Assembly (NCBI GenBank): GCA_011390335.1
Contig: JAABSO010000024.1
Location: 1-64,000, forward strand
Direction of reading: 5' to 3'
Length of the DNA stretch: 64,000 bases
Source of the DNA: Desulfotignum sp.
Lineage (GTDB): Bacteria; Desulfobacterota; Desulfobacteria; Desulfobacterales; Desulfobacteraceae
This document shows positions 46,221-54,854 of the stretch, piece by piece. The position numbers and the translations under genes are program-made. The notes under the pieces were generated by a model. That model had not been told where the DNA came from, did not search any database, and saw only the letters and a list, made by a program, of their open reading frames with translations. Each line of letters starts with the position of its first letter. Within the stretch, counting starts at the first letter, position 1.

Positions 46221-49200
46221 TTGTTGAACACAAATGGTTTTAAACATGACCATATATCACTTTTAATTGAAAAGGTAAAACATAACAAAATATTCTCCAT
46301 GACCGATTTGTCTTTCCCATTTGATGAAAAAAACTTTGAAGTTCTATGGGCATCTCTGGATCAAGAAAAAAAATATGATCTGGTGACCCAGGCACCCAGT
46401 CTTGCACCATCTTTGGGCATACTGCCGGTAATTGATGCGGTTCTGTCCTACCATTTTTCGCTTCGGGCCCATGCCCAGAAGGCCATGGGCCTTATACAGA
46501 CTCAGGTCATGGCTATGCTGAACAGCCCTGAAAAAAAGCAGCGGCACACACAAGGGTTAAAAGAGTCCGCCATGGTGTCTGCCCGGATTTATCAGCGGCT
46601 CACCTCTGACATATCCCTGAACGAAAGCATATATTTGTTTAAAACTTTGGTGGAATTTGGGGATACAGGGGCGTTTTTTGCATTTAAATCCATGCTGAAC
46701 AATGTTGTCAGTGTGACTGCCATGCACAAAGCTGTGTATCTGGTCACCGAATCCCAACGCCTTTGTTTTATCGACCAGTATCTTCAGTCTTCACCGGAAA
46801 TCCGCTTACGGTATGCAGCTGTTTTTAAAAAAATGCTCACCAATATCCAGACCCGTGAAGCGGTTATCAATTTTTATGCCAGCCTCTTTGACCGCAAACG
46901 GGATGCAGATCCATTTTTGAACAATATTCCCGGGGAATTGCGAAATCCTGACACCCTGCTGAAAAATGAAATCTTGTCCCAGTCTCCGGCCATCAAGATC
47001 AAGGGGCTGAAAGCCCTGTCCATGCTGAAAGGAAAACTGCCCAAAGACCTGCTTATTCAGATACTTGAAAATCAGGAGGTAAAAAAGATAAGAGAAGCAG
47101 TATACAGCCTGATTGAAAATTCATCCATGGGGCTGTATCCCCAGCTGTTTGATTCGGTTTTCCGGTTGTTTTTAAAGGCGGACACGCTTGAAGCCTTCAA
47201 CGCCTTCAAAGCCCTGATAGTTACGGGGAAAAAGCCGGTGTACGCCCTAATCGATCAGGCCAGGAAAACCCATCCTGATCTTATACCTTTTTTAGATGCG
47301 GAGCTTGCAGACCTGTCCAGACTTTCTTTTTTTGTTATACAGGACATTGCCCTGAATAAATCACAATACCAGGAAACCAATTATGATATCAATCTGGCCT
47401 GTATCCTGGGGATGATCAAAAAAAGACCGGAGCGGGTGGTCCGGCTGTTAAAGGATTTTGCCAAGATACCTGAGAAAAAGCAGGTACGCGATACATTTAA
47501 ATTCATAGAAAAAGCAAGATCCCTGCTGGAACTGGAGAAACAGGACATTTCATTGTGGTTTGAAACACAGATCAACACATTACAAAAGGCCCCGGAAAAA
47601 CAAAAAAATATTTTTTCAGTTGTGTTTCAGGATCCAGTTAAAAAGAAACTGGAAGCTTTAAAAGCAAATGTTGCCCAGAAAACTATTGATTTTCAGGACC
47701 TGACCATTGAGGCTGAAAACCTTTCTGACCTGCGGTTTTCAGCTTCTATCCTCAATTTTAACGGTGCCACGCTGAAAAACTGTGATCTATCCGGTTCTCA
47801 CATGGAAAAGGCCTGGTTCAGGCAGGCGGTTCTCCATAACATTGACTGGTCCGATGCAGTGGTGCAGAATGTTAATTTTGACCATGCAGTGCTGATGCAT
47901 ATCAACGCCAAAAACACGCGGTTTGTGAACTGCAGTTTCCAGGGTGCCAGGTTGTTTAACTGTAATTTTTTCCAGGCAGATCTCCATGATGCCATATTTA
48001 TTAACGCCCAGATTTCCAAAACCGCTTTCACCCATACCAATCTGACATGTGCTGTGTTTTCCCATGCCAGGATATCCGGGGTTTCCTTTGCCACAGCCTG
48101 TCTTGACCATGCAGATTTTTCTTTTGTCCAGTCACGTTTTTCGCGATTTCCTTCCAGTGCCGGGTCTGTGATACGGTTTGAGGGAATTGCATATAATGCC
48201 AGAAGGTATCAGCTCAAGCTTACAGATCTTCCATGGATGGAAAAATCCATTGCAGCAAAAATCAATCTGCTGATTTTCTGTGAATTTATCCATTATGGAG
48301 AAAACAAATTTTTAAACCAGAACAAAATGAGCATCCTCACGGCTTTTGATCTTTTTAAACCCTCCCGGGCGGATTTTTTCCAGCTCGTTCCCCTTTTGCT
48401 GCACAAAAATATTGACCTGCCGGGCGCCCCCCCCATACATCCCAAAACACCCTGCGGCATCGCAGATTATATGCCCTCCGGACCTGCGCTGCAGGTACTG
48501 GAAAAGTTTACGGATACCCACAGTCACAAGGCAGAATACATTTCTGCGCCCTATATTGAAGGTGTTTTTACCATGGGAAGCATAGGGTCTTTGGCGCAGA
48601 CCCATGAATCTGACATAGACTATTGGGTCTGTATTCACGAGGAACTCATGAATGCCCATGAGCATTCTTTGTTTTTGCAGAAACTTGCATTGCTGGAAAA
48701 ACTGGCAATGGAAAAATTTAAAATCCAGGCCACTTTTTTTGTTGTGGATATCCAAAAAGCAAAAAATAATGATTTCGGCGGATCCACCCAGGAAAGTTCC
48801 GGTTCAGCCCAATCCCGGCTGCTGAAAGAAGAATTTTACAGGACCATGATCCATGTGGCTGGAAAACTGCCCCTCTGGGCAGTGCTTCCTACGCCCATAA
48901 GCCTGAACTATTACCACATGATCATGACCCAAATCAGCAGGCTGCCCGGTTCCCACAGATATATTGACCTGGGAGACATCCATGCCATACCGGTGAATGA
49001 GTATTTCGGCGCTTCCATCTGGCAGATGTTCAAATGGCTCAAGAGCCCGTTTAAATCGGTGATCAAAATGGCGCTGCTGGAAAAATACATCTTCTCCTAT
49101 GGGCAGGAACCCCTTTTGTGCAACCAGTACAAAAATGTATGGATGAATTCAGGTACCCACCTGAAACTGGCGCAGAATGATTCGTATATCATTCTGTTGA

Positions 49201-50183
49201 ACAACCTTCTGGCCTTTTACCGGTCTGCAGGGGACACAAAATCCATGAACCTGATCCTCACCTGTTTTTTTTTGAAGTTGGAGATTTCAACAGATGCTGC
49301 TTTGGACAATACAGTTTTCGGGCTGCGCAGACATCTGGTGACCGACTCCATCGTCAAATGGGGATGGAGCCTGTCCCGGATCTTTGAAATCGGACATTTC
49401 AAAGAATGGGACTACCAGCGGATCCACAGGTTGTCCGCCTCCATTGAACGGTATATGCTCATAAAATACAGCCAGGTGAAAAAAACCTTTGAAAGCCATT
49501 CCAGCGGATTGATGATTTCAGATGAAGACCGCCGGGCGCTGGAACGGAAAGTGGATATTGTTTTTTTGGATAAACCATTCAAGATAAAAAAGATTCTTCT
49601 GGTTTCCAGAAGTGACCGGTTGTTTTCACGGCTGCATCTCAGATATTTGACAGGGCGTGACACACAGGTCAGATGGGAATTGTTTCACAAATCCACAAAA
49701 CTGCACCAAAACATTGATGAATCTCTGGTGCAAACCCAGACCATTGAGGAAATAGGGGCATGGCTCATCAACAACGGCCTTTTTACAGAACATGCAACTG
49801 TCAATCTGATTCCCAACCCCACCCCGGTAACCCACGATGACATCCAGAAGCTGTTCTGTGCAATGAACACCTTTTTCACCCCGCAGCTGAAGCAGGTGTT
49901 CAACTTCAGTGAACTGAAAAAAAAGGTACCCGGCATCACATGTGTATTTATCAGTTTCAATTTTTATACTCCCCGTCAGGAATCAAAAATCACAGATTAT
50001 TGTGCCGTGTATATCAACTCCTGGGGTGAAATGTTTTACCTTGCCTGCAGCCCCGACCGGGAGTTTGTCTCTCTTAAGGCAGCCAAAAAAGATATTCTTG
50101 ACCACCTGGAGATAAATAAATTTCCTTTAAAAACCATGGTTTATTTCCAGGGGCAAGGCCGGATAGAAAGTGTCCAGGATTGA
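46221..50183 (+). CDS. cyaA: class I adenylate cyclase with helical-repeat and pentapeptide-repeat regions
   Basis: This is a ~1320-residue protein. Residues ~200-480 are helical HEAT-like repeats. Residues ~500-640 are a pentapeptide-repeat region (A/D-L-x-x pattern: NLSDLRFSASIL, ATLKNCDLSGSHM, AVLHNIDWSDA). The C-terminal half is a class I adenylate cyclase: motif TMGSIGSLAQTHESDIDYWVC matches the nucleotidyltransferase GS...DxD, with catalytic Asp798 and Asp800. It makes cAMP from ATP. The start is uncertain: TTG 46221 or 46224, or ATG 46299. There is no signal peptide or TM. The HPr gene follows after 61 bp. Class I cyclases of enterobacteria (about 850 aa) lack pentapeptide repeats, so the fusion is unusual. 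Confidence 0.85.
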   Translation: MLNTNGFKHDHISLLIEKVKHNKIFSMTDLSFPFDEKNFEVLWASLDQEKKYDLVTQAPSLAPSLGILPVIDAVLSYHFSLRAHAQKAMGLIQTQVMAMLNSPEKKQRHTQGLKESAMVSARIYQRLTSDISLNESIYLFKTLVEFGDTGAFFAFKSMLNNVVSVTAMHKAVYLVTESQRLCFIDQYLQSSPEIRLRYAAVFKKMLTNIQTREAVINFYASLFDRKRDADPFLNNIPGELRNPDTLLKNEILSQSPAIKIKGLKALSMLKGKLPKDLLIQILENQEVKKIREAVYSLIENSSMGLYPQLFDSVFRLFLKADTLEAFNAFKALIVTGKKPVYALIDQARKTHPDLIPFLDAELADLSRLSFFVIQDIALNKSQYQETNYDINLACILGMIKKRPERVVRLLKDFAKIPEKKQVRDTFKFIEKARSLLELEKQDISLWFETQINTLQKAPEKQKNIFSVVFQDPVKKKLEALKANVAQKTIDFQDLTIEAENLSDLRFSASILNFNGATLKNCDLSGSHMEKAWFRQAVLHNIDWSDAVVQNVNFDHAVLMHINAKNTRFVNCSFQGARLFNCNFFQADLHDAIFINAQISKTAFTHTNLTCAVFSHARISGVSFATACLDHADFSFVQSRFSRFPSSAGSVIRFEGIAYNARRYQLKLTDLPWMEKSIAAKINLLIFCEFIHYGENKFLNQNKMSILTAFDLFKPSRADFFQLVPLLLHKNIDLPGAPPIHPKTPCGIADYMPSGPALQVLEKFTDTHSHKAEYISAPYIEGVFTMGSIGSLAQTHESDIDYWVCIHEELMNAHEHSLFLQKLALLEKLAMEKFKIQATFFVVDIQKAKNNDFGGSTQESSGSAQSRLLKEEFYRTMIHVAGKLPLWAVLPTPISLNYYHMIMTQISRLPGSHRYIDLGDIHAIPVNEYFGASIWQMFKWLKSPFKSVIKMALLEKYIFSYGQEPLLCNQYKNVWMNSGTHLKLAQNDSYIILLNNLLAFYRSAGDTKSMNLILTCFFLKLEISTDAALDNTVFGLRRHLVTDSIVKWGWSLSRIFEIGHFKEWDYQRIHRLSASIERYMLIKYSQVKKTFESHSSGLMISDEDRRALERKVDIVFLDKPFKIKKILLVSRSDRLFSRLHLRYLTGRDTQVRWELFHKSTKLHQNIDESLVQTQTIEEIGAWLINNGLFTEHATVNLIPNPTPVTHDDIQKLFCAMNTFFTPQLKQVFNFSELKKKVPGITCVFISFNFYTPRQESKITDYCAVYINSWGEMFYLACSPDREFVSLKAAKKDILDHLEINKFPLKTMVYFQGQGRIESVQD

Positions 50184-50244
50184 CTTTTGGCCGGGAATCA
50201 TATAAAAAAGGAAAAATTTTTTTCTTAAATTAAAGAGTCTGCGT

Positions 50245-50532
50245 TTGAAAAAAAATATAAAATTATCCCAAAATACCATTGTTAAAAATGACCTGGGAAT
50301 GCATGCAAGACCGGCAGCCCGGATAGCGAAAATGGCCATGACCGCAGAAAAGGATATCTGGCTTTCAGATGGAAAAACCCAGGTGGATGCCGCAAGTATC
50401 ATTGATATTTTAACCCTTTGCGCCACAAAAGGCGCCTGTATTCATATCCAGGCGGCATCTTCGGCGGATGCCCCGGTGGTGGACAGAATCAAGACTTTTT
50501 TTGACGATGGATTCGGAGAATTAACACAATGA
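50245..50532 (+). CDS. ptsH: phosphocarrier protein HPr
   Basis: This 95-residue HPr has the phosphorylation site His20 in NDLGMHARPAAR and the Ser46-region motif AASIIDILTL with a Ser at the regulatory position. It accepts phosphate from enzyme I. The start is TTG 50245, with AAAGAG 7 nt upstream. The last 4 nt overlap the start of ptsI. It lies 61 bp after the cyclase. The absence of EII genes nearby points to a regulatory phosphorelay, though EII genes may be elsewhere. Confidence 0.93.
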   Translation: MKKNIKLSQNTIVKNDLGMHARPAARIAKMAMTAEKDIWLSDGKTQVDAASIIDILTLCATKGACIHIQAASSADAPVVDRIKTFFDDGFGELTQ

Positions 50533-52298
50533 ATCGTGACAAACCCCGTGAAATGATCCTCAAGGGCATCAGCGGCTCCCCTGGCATCTGCATTGGAAAA
50601 GCCTATGTGGTGGATCGGGAAGGGGTCAATATCATTGAACGGTATCCGGTCTCAGAAACCATGGTGTCCCAGGAAATAGACCGGTTCAAAAATGCCGTGG
50701 CAAAAGCCAAAAATGAACATGCACGGATAATACAGGCACTTGACAAAGATGTCAGCGAGACCCTGAACATTCTGGAAACCCATATGGCGTTGTTCAAGGA
50801 CAAAATGCTGTATGGTAAAACCATTGAAACCATTCAAAAAGAGCGGATCAATGCGGAATGGGCCTTAAGAAAGGTCTCCCGCCAGGTGAAACTCATGTTT
50901 CAGCAGGTGGATGACCAGTACCTGAAGTCTCGGGTAAATGACATTGTCCAGGTTTCAGACAAAATAATGTCTTATCTGCTGGGTGCCAGGGATATCAAAA
51001 TTGCAGATATCAACAAAAGGGTCATCATTGTGGCCCATGACTTGAGCCCGGCGGATGCCAGTCAGATTCAGCTGGAGCGTATCAAAGGATTTGTCACTGA
51101 CCGGGGGGGAAAAGATTCTCACACCGGTATTGTGGCCAAATCTTTAAAGATCCCTTCCGTCTTCGGCCTGGCCCGGGCCACAGCCAGCATCAACAATGAC
51201 GACATCCTGATTGTGGACGGCTCTTCGGGTATCATCATCATCAATCCTGAAGAAGATACCCTGTTCAAATACGAAGAACGTCTGGCCCGGTTTGAAGCCT
51301 ACAGGGCGGATATAGAACGCGACAGCCATCTGCCGGCAGTTACCAGAGACGGGGTTGCCCTTAACCTCATGGCCAATATTGAACTGGTAGAAGAGGTGGT
51401 GTCAGCAAAAGACAATGGGGCAGCCGGTATCGGCCTGTTCAGAACAGAGTTCCTTTATCTGGATCTGGAGCGGTTTCCCACTGAAGAAGAGCTGCTTGTC
51501 AAATACAAGGAGCTGGCGGAACTCATGAATCCCGAACCGGTGACCATCCGCACCCTGGATATCAACGGTGACAAGTTCAATCCCTATATCGACCCTGTTG
51601 AAGAGGCCAATCCATCCCTGGGACTCCGGGCGGTGCGGTTCTGTCTGGAAAACAAGGATATATTTGTCACCCAGATCAAGGCCATTCTCCGGGCCGCAGC
51701 CTTTGGGAATATAAAACTGCTGATACCCATGATTTCATGCATGGAAGAAATCATTGCGGTCAAAGCTGTTATCAATCAGGCTGTTTTGGCGCTTGAACAG
51801 GATGACAAAATATTTAACAAAGACATTGCCCTGGGGATTATGATAGAGGTGCCTTCTGCTGTCCTCATGGCTGATGAACTGGCGAAGCAGGTGGATTTTT
51901 TCAGTATCGGCACCAATGACCTGATCCAATACTCCATGGCTATCGACCGCCGCAACCGCAGGGTGGCCCATCTGTATCAGGCCCTGAACCCGGCGGTGCT
52001 GAAAATGATCAAAATGGTCTTTGCTGCTGCCAAAAAAAACAATATTGAACTGGTGATGTGCGGTGAAATGGCTGGTGACCCCATCAACATTCCAGTGCTG
52101 CTGGGATTTGGATTGAAAAACCTTTCCATGAACCCAGCCTCAATTCCGGTGATAAAAAAAATGATACGGGGTATGGATTTCCAAAAAGCGCAAAGCTTTG
52201 CAAAAAAAATTTCCACATTTTCCACTGTCGAGGAGATCACCCGGTTTACCCAGGAAGAATACAAAGAAATTCTTCCCTACAAAGAAATGGAAGATTAG
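50529..52298 (+). CDS. ptsI: PTS enzyme I (phosphoenolpyruvate-protein phosphotransferase)
   Basis: This 589-residue enzyme I autophosphorylates from PEP and passes the phosphate to HPr. Active His198 lies in DRGGKDSHTGIVAKSL. The PEP-binding barrel contains GLFRTEFLYL and the Cys motif ELVMCGEMAGDP; the Arg/Asp/Glu pattern of the active site (IEVPSAV, SIGTNDLIQY) is intact. It overlaps HPr by 4 nt and lies 3 bp before smpB. Class: short, classic EI (not the GAF-containing EI-Ntr). Confidence 0.95.
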   Translation: MNRDKPREMILKGISGSPGICIGKAYVVDREGVNIIERYPVSETMVSQEIDRFKNAVAKAKNEHARIIQALDKDVSETLNILETHMALFKDKMLYGKTIETIQKERINAEWALRKVSRQVKLMFQQVDDQYLKSRVNDIVQVSDKIMSYLLGARDIKIADINKRVIIVAHDLSPADASQIQLERIKGFVTDRGGKDSHTGIVAKSLKIPSVFGLARATASINNDDILIVDGSSGIIIINPEEDTLFKYEERLARFEAYRADIERDSHLPAVTRDGVALNLMANIELVEEVVSAKDNGAAGIGLFRTEFLYLDLERFPTEEELLVKYKELAELMNPEPVTIRTLDINGDKFNPYIDPVEEANPSLGLRAVRFCLENKDIFVTQIKAILRAAAFGNIKLLIPMISCMEEIIAVKAVINQAVLALEQDDKIFNKDIALGIMIEVPSAVLMADELAKQVDFFSIGTNDLIQYSMAIDRRNRRVAHLYQALNPAVLKMIKMVFAAAKKNNIELVMCGEMAGDPINIPVLLGFGLKNLSMNPASIPVIKKMIRGMDFQKAQSFAKKISTFSTVEEITRFTQEEYKEILPYKEMED

Positions 52299-52301
52299 GG
52301 C

Positions 52302-52766
52302 ATGCCTGCTGATTATATTAAACTTATTGCCTCCAATAAGAAGGCCCGGCACAATTTTCACATTGATGCGGAATATGAAGCCGGCATTGTTCTGGTGGGA
52401 TCAGAAGTCAAGTCCATCAGGGAAGGGCGGGTCAGTTTCCAGGATTCCTATGCTGATATCAGACGAGGAGAGGTTTTTTTAAGACAGCTGCATATTTCTC
52501 CGTATAAATTTGCATACAATGACAACCATGAACCCATGCGCACCAGAAAACTGCTGCTCCATAAAGCTGAAATCTCCAAACTCATCGGTAAAATAAAGGA
52601 AAGGGGGTACACCCTGGTGCCCCTGAAAATCTATTTTAAAAATGACAAAATCAAAGTTCTGCTCGGTCTTGGAAAAGGCAAAAAACTCTATGATAAGCGC
52701 CAGAGCATCAAAGAGCGGGATGTCAAACGGGATATGGACCGGGACCGCAAAAAATATTCTGCCTGA
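52302..52766 (+). CDS. smpB: SsrA-binding protein SmpB
   Basis: This 154-residue RNA-binding protein delivers tmRNA to stalled ribosomes. It has the OB-fold motif VGSEVKSIREGRVSFQDSY and the C-terminal helical tail KKLYDKRQSIKERDVKRD that enters the mRNA channel. Gap to ptsI is 3 bp. The tmRNA gene lies 92 bp downstream, with its own promoter inside the gap. Confidence 0.96.
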   Translation: MPADYIKLIASNKKARHNFHIDAEYEAGIVLVGSEVKSIREGRVSFQDSYADIRRGEVFLRQLHISPYKFAYNDNHEPMRTRKLLLHKAEISKLIGKIKERGYTLVPLKIYFKNDKIKVLLGLGKGKKLYDKRQSIKERDVKRDMDRDRKKYSA

Positions 52767-52792
52767 CATCTGACAGGTATCTGTAGTGGATA

Positions 52793-52820
52793 TTGACTTT
52801 TGGTATACATTCATTATAAT
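52793..52820 (+). promoter_or_regulatory. promoter of ssrA (tmRNA)
   Basis: TTGACT (52793-52798), a 16-bp spacer and a perfect TATAAT (52815-52820) lie in the smpB-ssrA gap; transcription would begin near 52827, about 30 nt before the mature tmRNA end. Confidence 0.7.
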
Positions 52821-52858
52821 ATAGATACTTCTGATGAAGTTCTGATCTTTTACAATCT

Positions 52859-53217
52859 GGGGGCGAAATGGTTTCGACGGAGATTTTGAAGCCTATGGTA
52901 GCATACCGAGTCGTTTGTCAGCTCGTAAACTTGGCAAAGACTTAAAGATAATCGCAGACGATTATAATTACGCCGTAGCGGCTTAACACCCGCTGCCGTC
53001 CTGCTGAAATCCCTCTTGCAGATATCAGGCCAGGGCGTCGACTTTGCAAGACCGCTGATGTGGCTGCCTGATACACATCAGTTGAATTTTTCAGGCTATA
53101 CCCTGGGGTATCCCTCCTGAAGGAGACCCCGCGGCCAATATCAAAGTCCAGGATAAGTATGTAGAAGCCAGGGAAGATGGTTTTCGGACGCGGGTTCAAC
53201 TCCCGCCGCCTCCACCA
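52859..53217 (+). ncRNA. ssrA: transfer-messenger RNA (ssrA)
   Basis: The 359-nt sequence has the tmRNA 5' tRNA-like start (GGGGGCGAAATGGTTTCGACGG), the 3' T-arm/acceptor (GGTTCAACTCCC, then CGCCTCC-A-CCA), seven acceptor base pairs, and the central tag frame. The tag reads ADDYNYAVAA (52954-52983) with stop TAA at 52984. It rescues ribosomes stalled on non-stop mRNA. smpB is directly upstream. Confidence 0.97.
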
Positions 53218-53384
53218 TTAATTTGTAATAAGATTAATCATTTATAGGTTTTTATCCCCCATAAATATGTTGATCACTTGTTGATCAAAGGGTTTCGGAA
53301 GAGCCATTATTCTGCCCTTTTTCAGCATGTTCGGCATCTGAATTTGTATAATCAGGAACCGTTTCCTGACTATCTTGTCCGGGA

Positions 53385-53642
53385 ATGTCATTTTTCCAAG
53401 AAAAAACGGTCACGGTACTTGTGCGCCATCCGGCCATCCTCTGTGACACCCCTCACAAGGAGAGGGCCGGTCAGCTTATCAAACAGCTGAGAGGCATGAA
53501 TGCCAGCGTGTCGGTTTCCCGGGTGGTCGCGGATATAAAAATCATAGGCAACATTGCCCGGATCAATCAGCTGGGCGTGTTAAAATTAAAAGGCAAGAAG
53601 CAGATTTTGGATGTCTATCGCATCATTCCTGAAACCGGTTGA
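53385..53642 (+). pseudogene. short ORF, possible C-terminal remnant of a class III nucleotide cyclase
   Basis: The 85-codon frame starts at ATG 53385 without a proper ribosome binding site (GGGA abuts the codon) and ends TGA at 53642. The last half (SRVVADIKIIGN...GVLKLKGKKQILDVYRI) resembles the C-terminal end of class III adenylate/guanylate cyclases (typically LGxxxLKGKxxxxxVYRV), but the catalytic Asp and metal-binding region are absent. A different frame (53278-53490) is open just upstream, with no recognisable fold, and could belong to the same decayed gene. It sits directly after tmRNA, a frequent integration site. Evidence is slim. Confidence 0.35.
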
Positions 53643-53686
53643 ACAATGATAAAAAGGAAAAGAAGATCGGAACATTAGGATAATAC

Positions 53687-54058
53687 ATGGGCCCCAATGA
53701 AAAAAAACTGGCTGCCCTGGAACAGAAGCTGGCTGATCTGGGTATTCAAAAAAAAGATCTGGAAGAAAAATTCATCAAGGCTTCTGGCAGGGGAGGGCAG
53801 AAGGTGAACAAATCCTCTTCCGCCGTGTTTATCCGCCATAAAAAAACCGGTCTGTCCGTAAAGGTTGGCAAGCACCGGTCTCTGCACCTGAACCGTTTTC
53901 TGGCTTTACGGGCCCTGGCTGAAAAGATTGAAGCCATGCAGTCAGGCACAGATACAGCCCGGCAGGAACATATAAAAAAAATCCGCAGACAAAAACAGCG
54001 GCGCAGACAGAAAACCCGCAAAAAACTGGCATCGCCCCGGGATGCTACAGATGAATGA
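53687..54058 (+). CDS. GGQ-containing release-factor-like ribosome-rescue protein
   Basis: This 123-residue protein lacks the codon-recognition domains of a release factor but carries the catalytic loop GRGGQKVNKSSSAVFIRHK, with GGQ. The C-terminal tail KKIRRQKQRRRQKTRKK is very basic, as in ArfB/YaeJ and mtRF-R (C12orf65)-type proteins, which hydrolyse peptidyl-tRNA on stalled ribosomes. A short N-terminal coiled segment precedes it. AGGA lies 8 nt before ATG 53687. It follows ssrA in the same direction. The 3' end overlaps the convergent DUF503 gene by 14 nt. Confidence 0.8.
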   Translation: MGPNEKKLAALEQKLADLGIQKKDLEEKFIKASGRGGQKVNKSSSAVFIRHKKTGLSVKVGKHRSLHLNRFLALRALAEKIEAMQSGTDTARQEHIKKIRRQKQRRRQKTRKKLASPRDATDE

Positions 54059-54332
54059 TCTCCATACTTGTATCTGCAACCATAGCCAGTCCCATATCAT
54101 CCACAAAATTAAATATTTTATCCACCTGTGAATTCACCCGGGCACTGTCATTGCCGACAACACAAAACCCGATACCGGCCCATTCATGGCTGTCGTTTAA
54201 TTCGGTTTCCGCCACCGCGGCCTTGAACCGGTTCTGAATTTTTGCAACAATGCTTTTTACAATTTTACGCTTGGCTTTTAACGAATGGATATCATAAAGG
54301 CGTAACCTGATCCGGCCGCATCCCACCACCAT
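54045..54332 (-). CDS. DUF503 family protein
   Basis: This 95-residue protein carries the DUF503 (YlxP-like) pattern: an N-terminal beta strand (RIRLRLYDIHSLKAKRKIVKSIVAKIQNRF) followed by SHEWAGIGFCVVGND. The family is small ferredoxin-fold proteins of unclear function, often near ribosome-maturation genes in Firmicutes. It overlaps the GGQ factor by 14 nt at its 3' end and lies 9 bp after the 143-aa gene on the same strand. Confidence 0.85.
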   Translation of the reverse strand: MVVGCGRIRLRLYDIHSLKAKRKIVKSIVAKIQNRFKAAVAETELNDSHEWAGIGFCVVGNDSARVNSQVDKIFNFVDDMGLAMVADTSMEIIHL

Positions 54333-54341
54333 GGCCGGCCC

Positions 54342-54773
54342 TTAAAATGCTCCCAGCTGGCAGGGTTTGATGCGGATATTGATTTTTTCACAGGCAGACC
54401 CCATATCCAGTCGGCTGATCTTCCATTCTCCGGCAAGATCCCAGCATTCCCGGCAGGACATTCGGCCGTCAATACTTTTGTTCTCAATTGCTGCCCACAA
54501 TTCATCTGAAATGTCGATGCCCGGATCAATCCGTTTCTGTTCCGGTTCATACCCGAACAGCCCCAGCTGGCATTTGACAATGCGCAGCTCCATCAGGTCT
54601 GCCTGAATCCCGATCTCTCTCGGGGAGCCCCCCAGTTCTTTGGCAGCTTTATGGGCAGCTGCACAGCTTAACTGGTTTTTTTCGGTGATTTCATTAAGTT
54701 TTTTGACAATGACCGGATCAGTCTTCTGGTCCGGATGTTTGCCTGCATAATGTCCCTTGTCCTGGTGTGCCAT
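54342..54773 (-). CDS. Cys-containing conserved hypothetical protein, 143 aa
   Basis: The protein begins with a hydrophilic, charged helix (residues ~10-60), then has paired motifs VKCQLGLFGY and RIKPCQLGAF, plus MSCRECW and ACEK, giving six Cys in total. The two similar CQLG segments suggest an internal duplication or metal site. A GGGAAGG ribosome binding site precedes the ATG. It shares an operon with the DUF503 gene downstream and diverges from the PPDK-regulator gene. No family is recognised. Confidence 0.6.
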   Translation of the reverse strand: MAHQDKGHYAGKHPDQKTDPVIVKKLNEITEKNQLSCAAAHKAAKELGGSPREIGIQADLMELRIVKCQLGLFGYEPEQKRIDPGIDISDELWAAIENKSIDGRMSCRECWDLAGEWKISRLDMGSACEKINIRIKPCQLGAF

Positions 54774-54854
54774 GGTTGCCTTCCCTTTATTTTCCGGTTA
54801 GTATACCAAAGTGCATTATAAAACAAAAACCGCCAGCAATAAAGGAATTAATTC

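Noticed and set aside
53278..53490. 70-codon open frame after tmRNA
   Set aside because: No ribosome binding site and no recognisable domain; treated only as possible part of a decayed gene.
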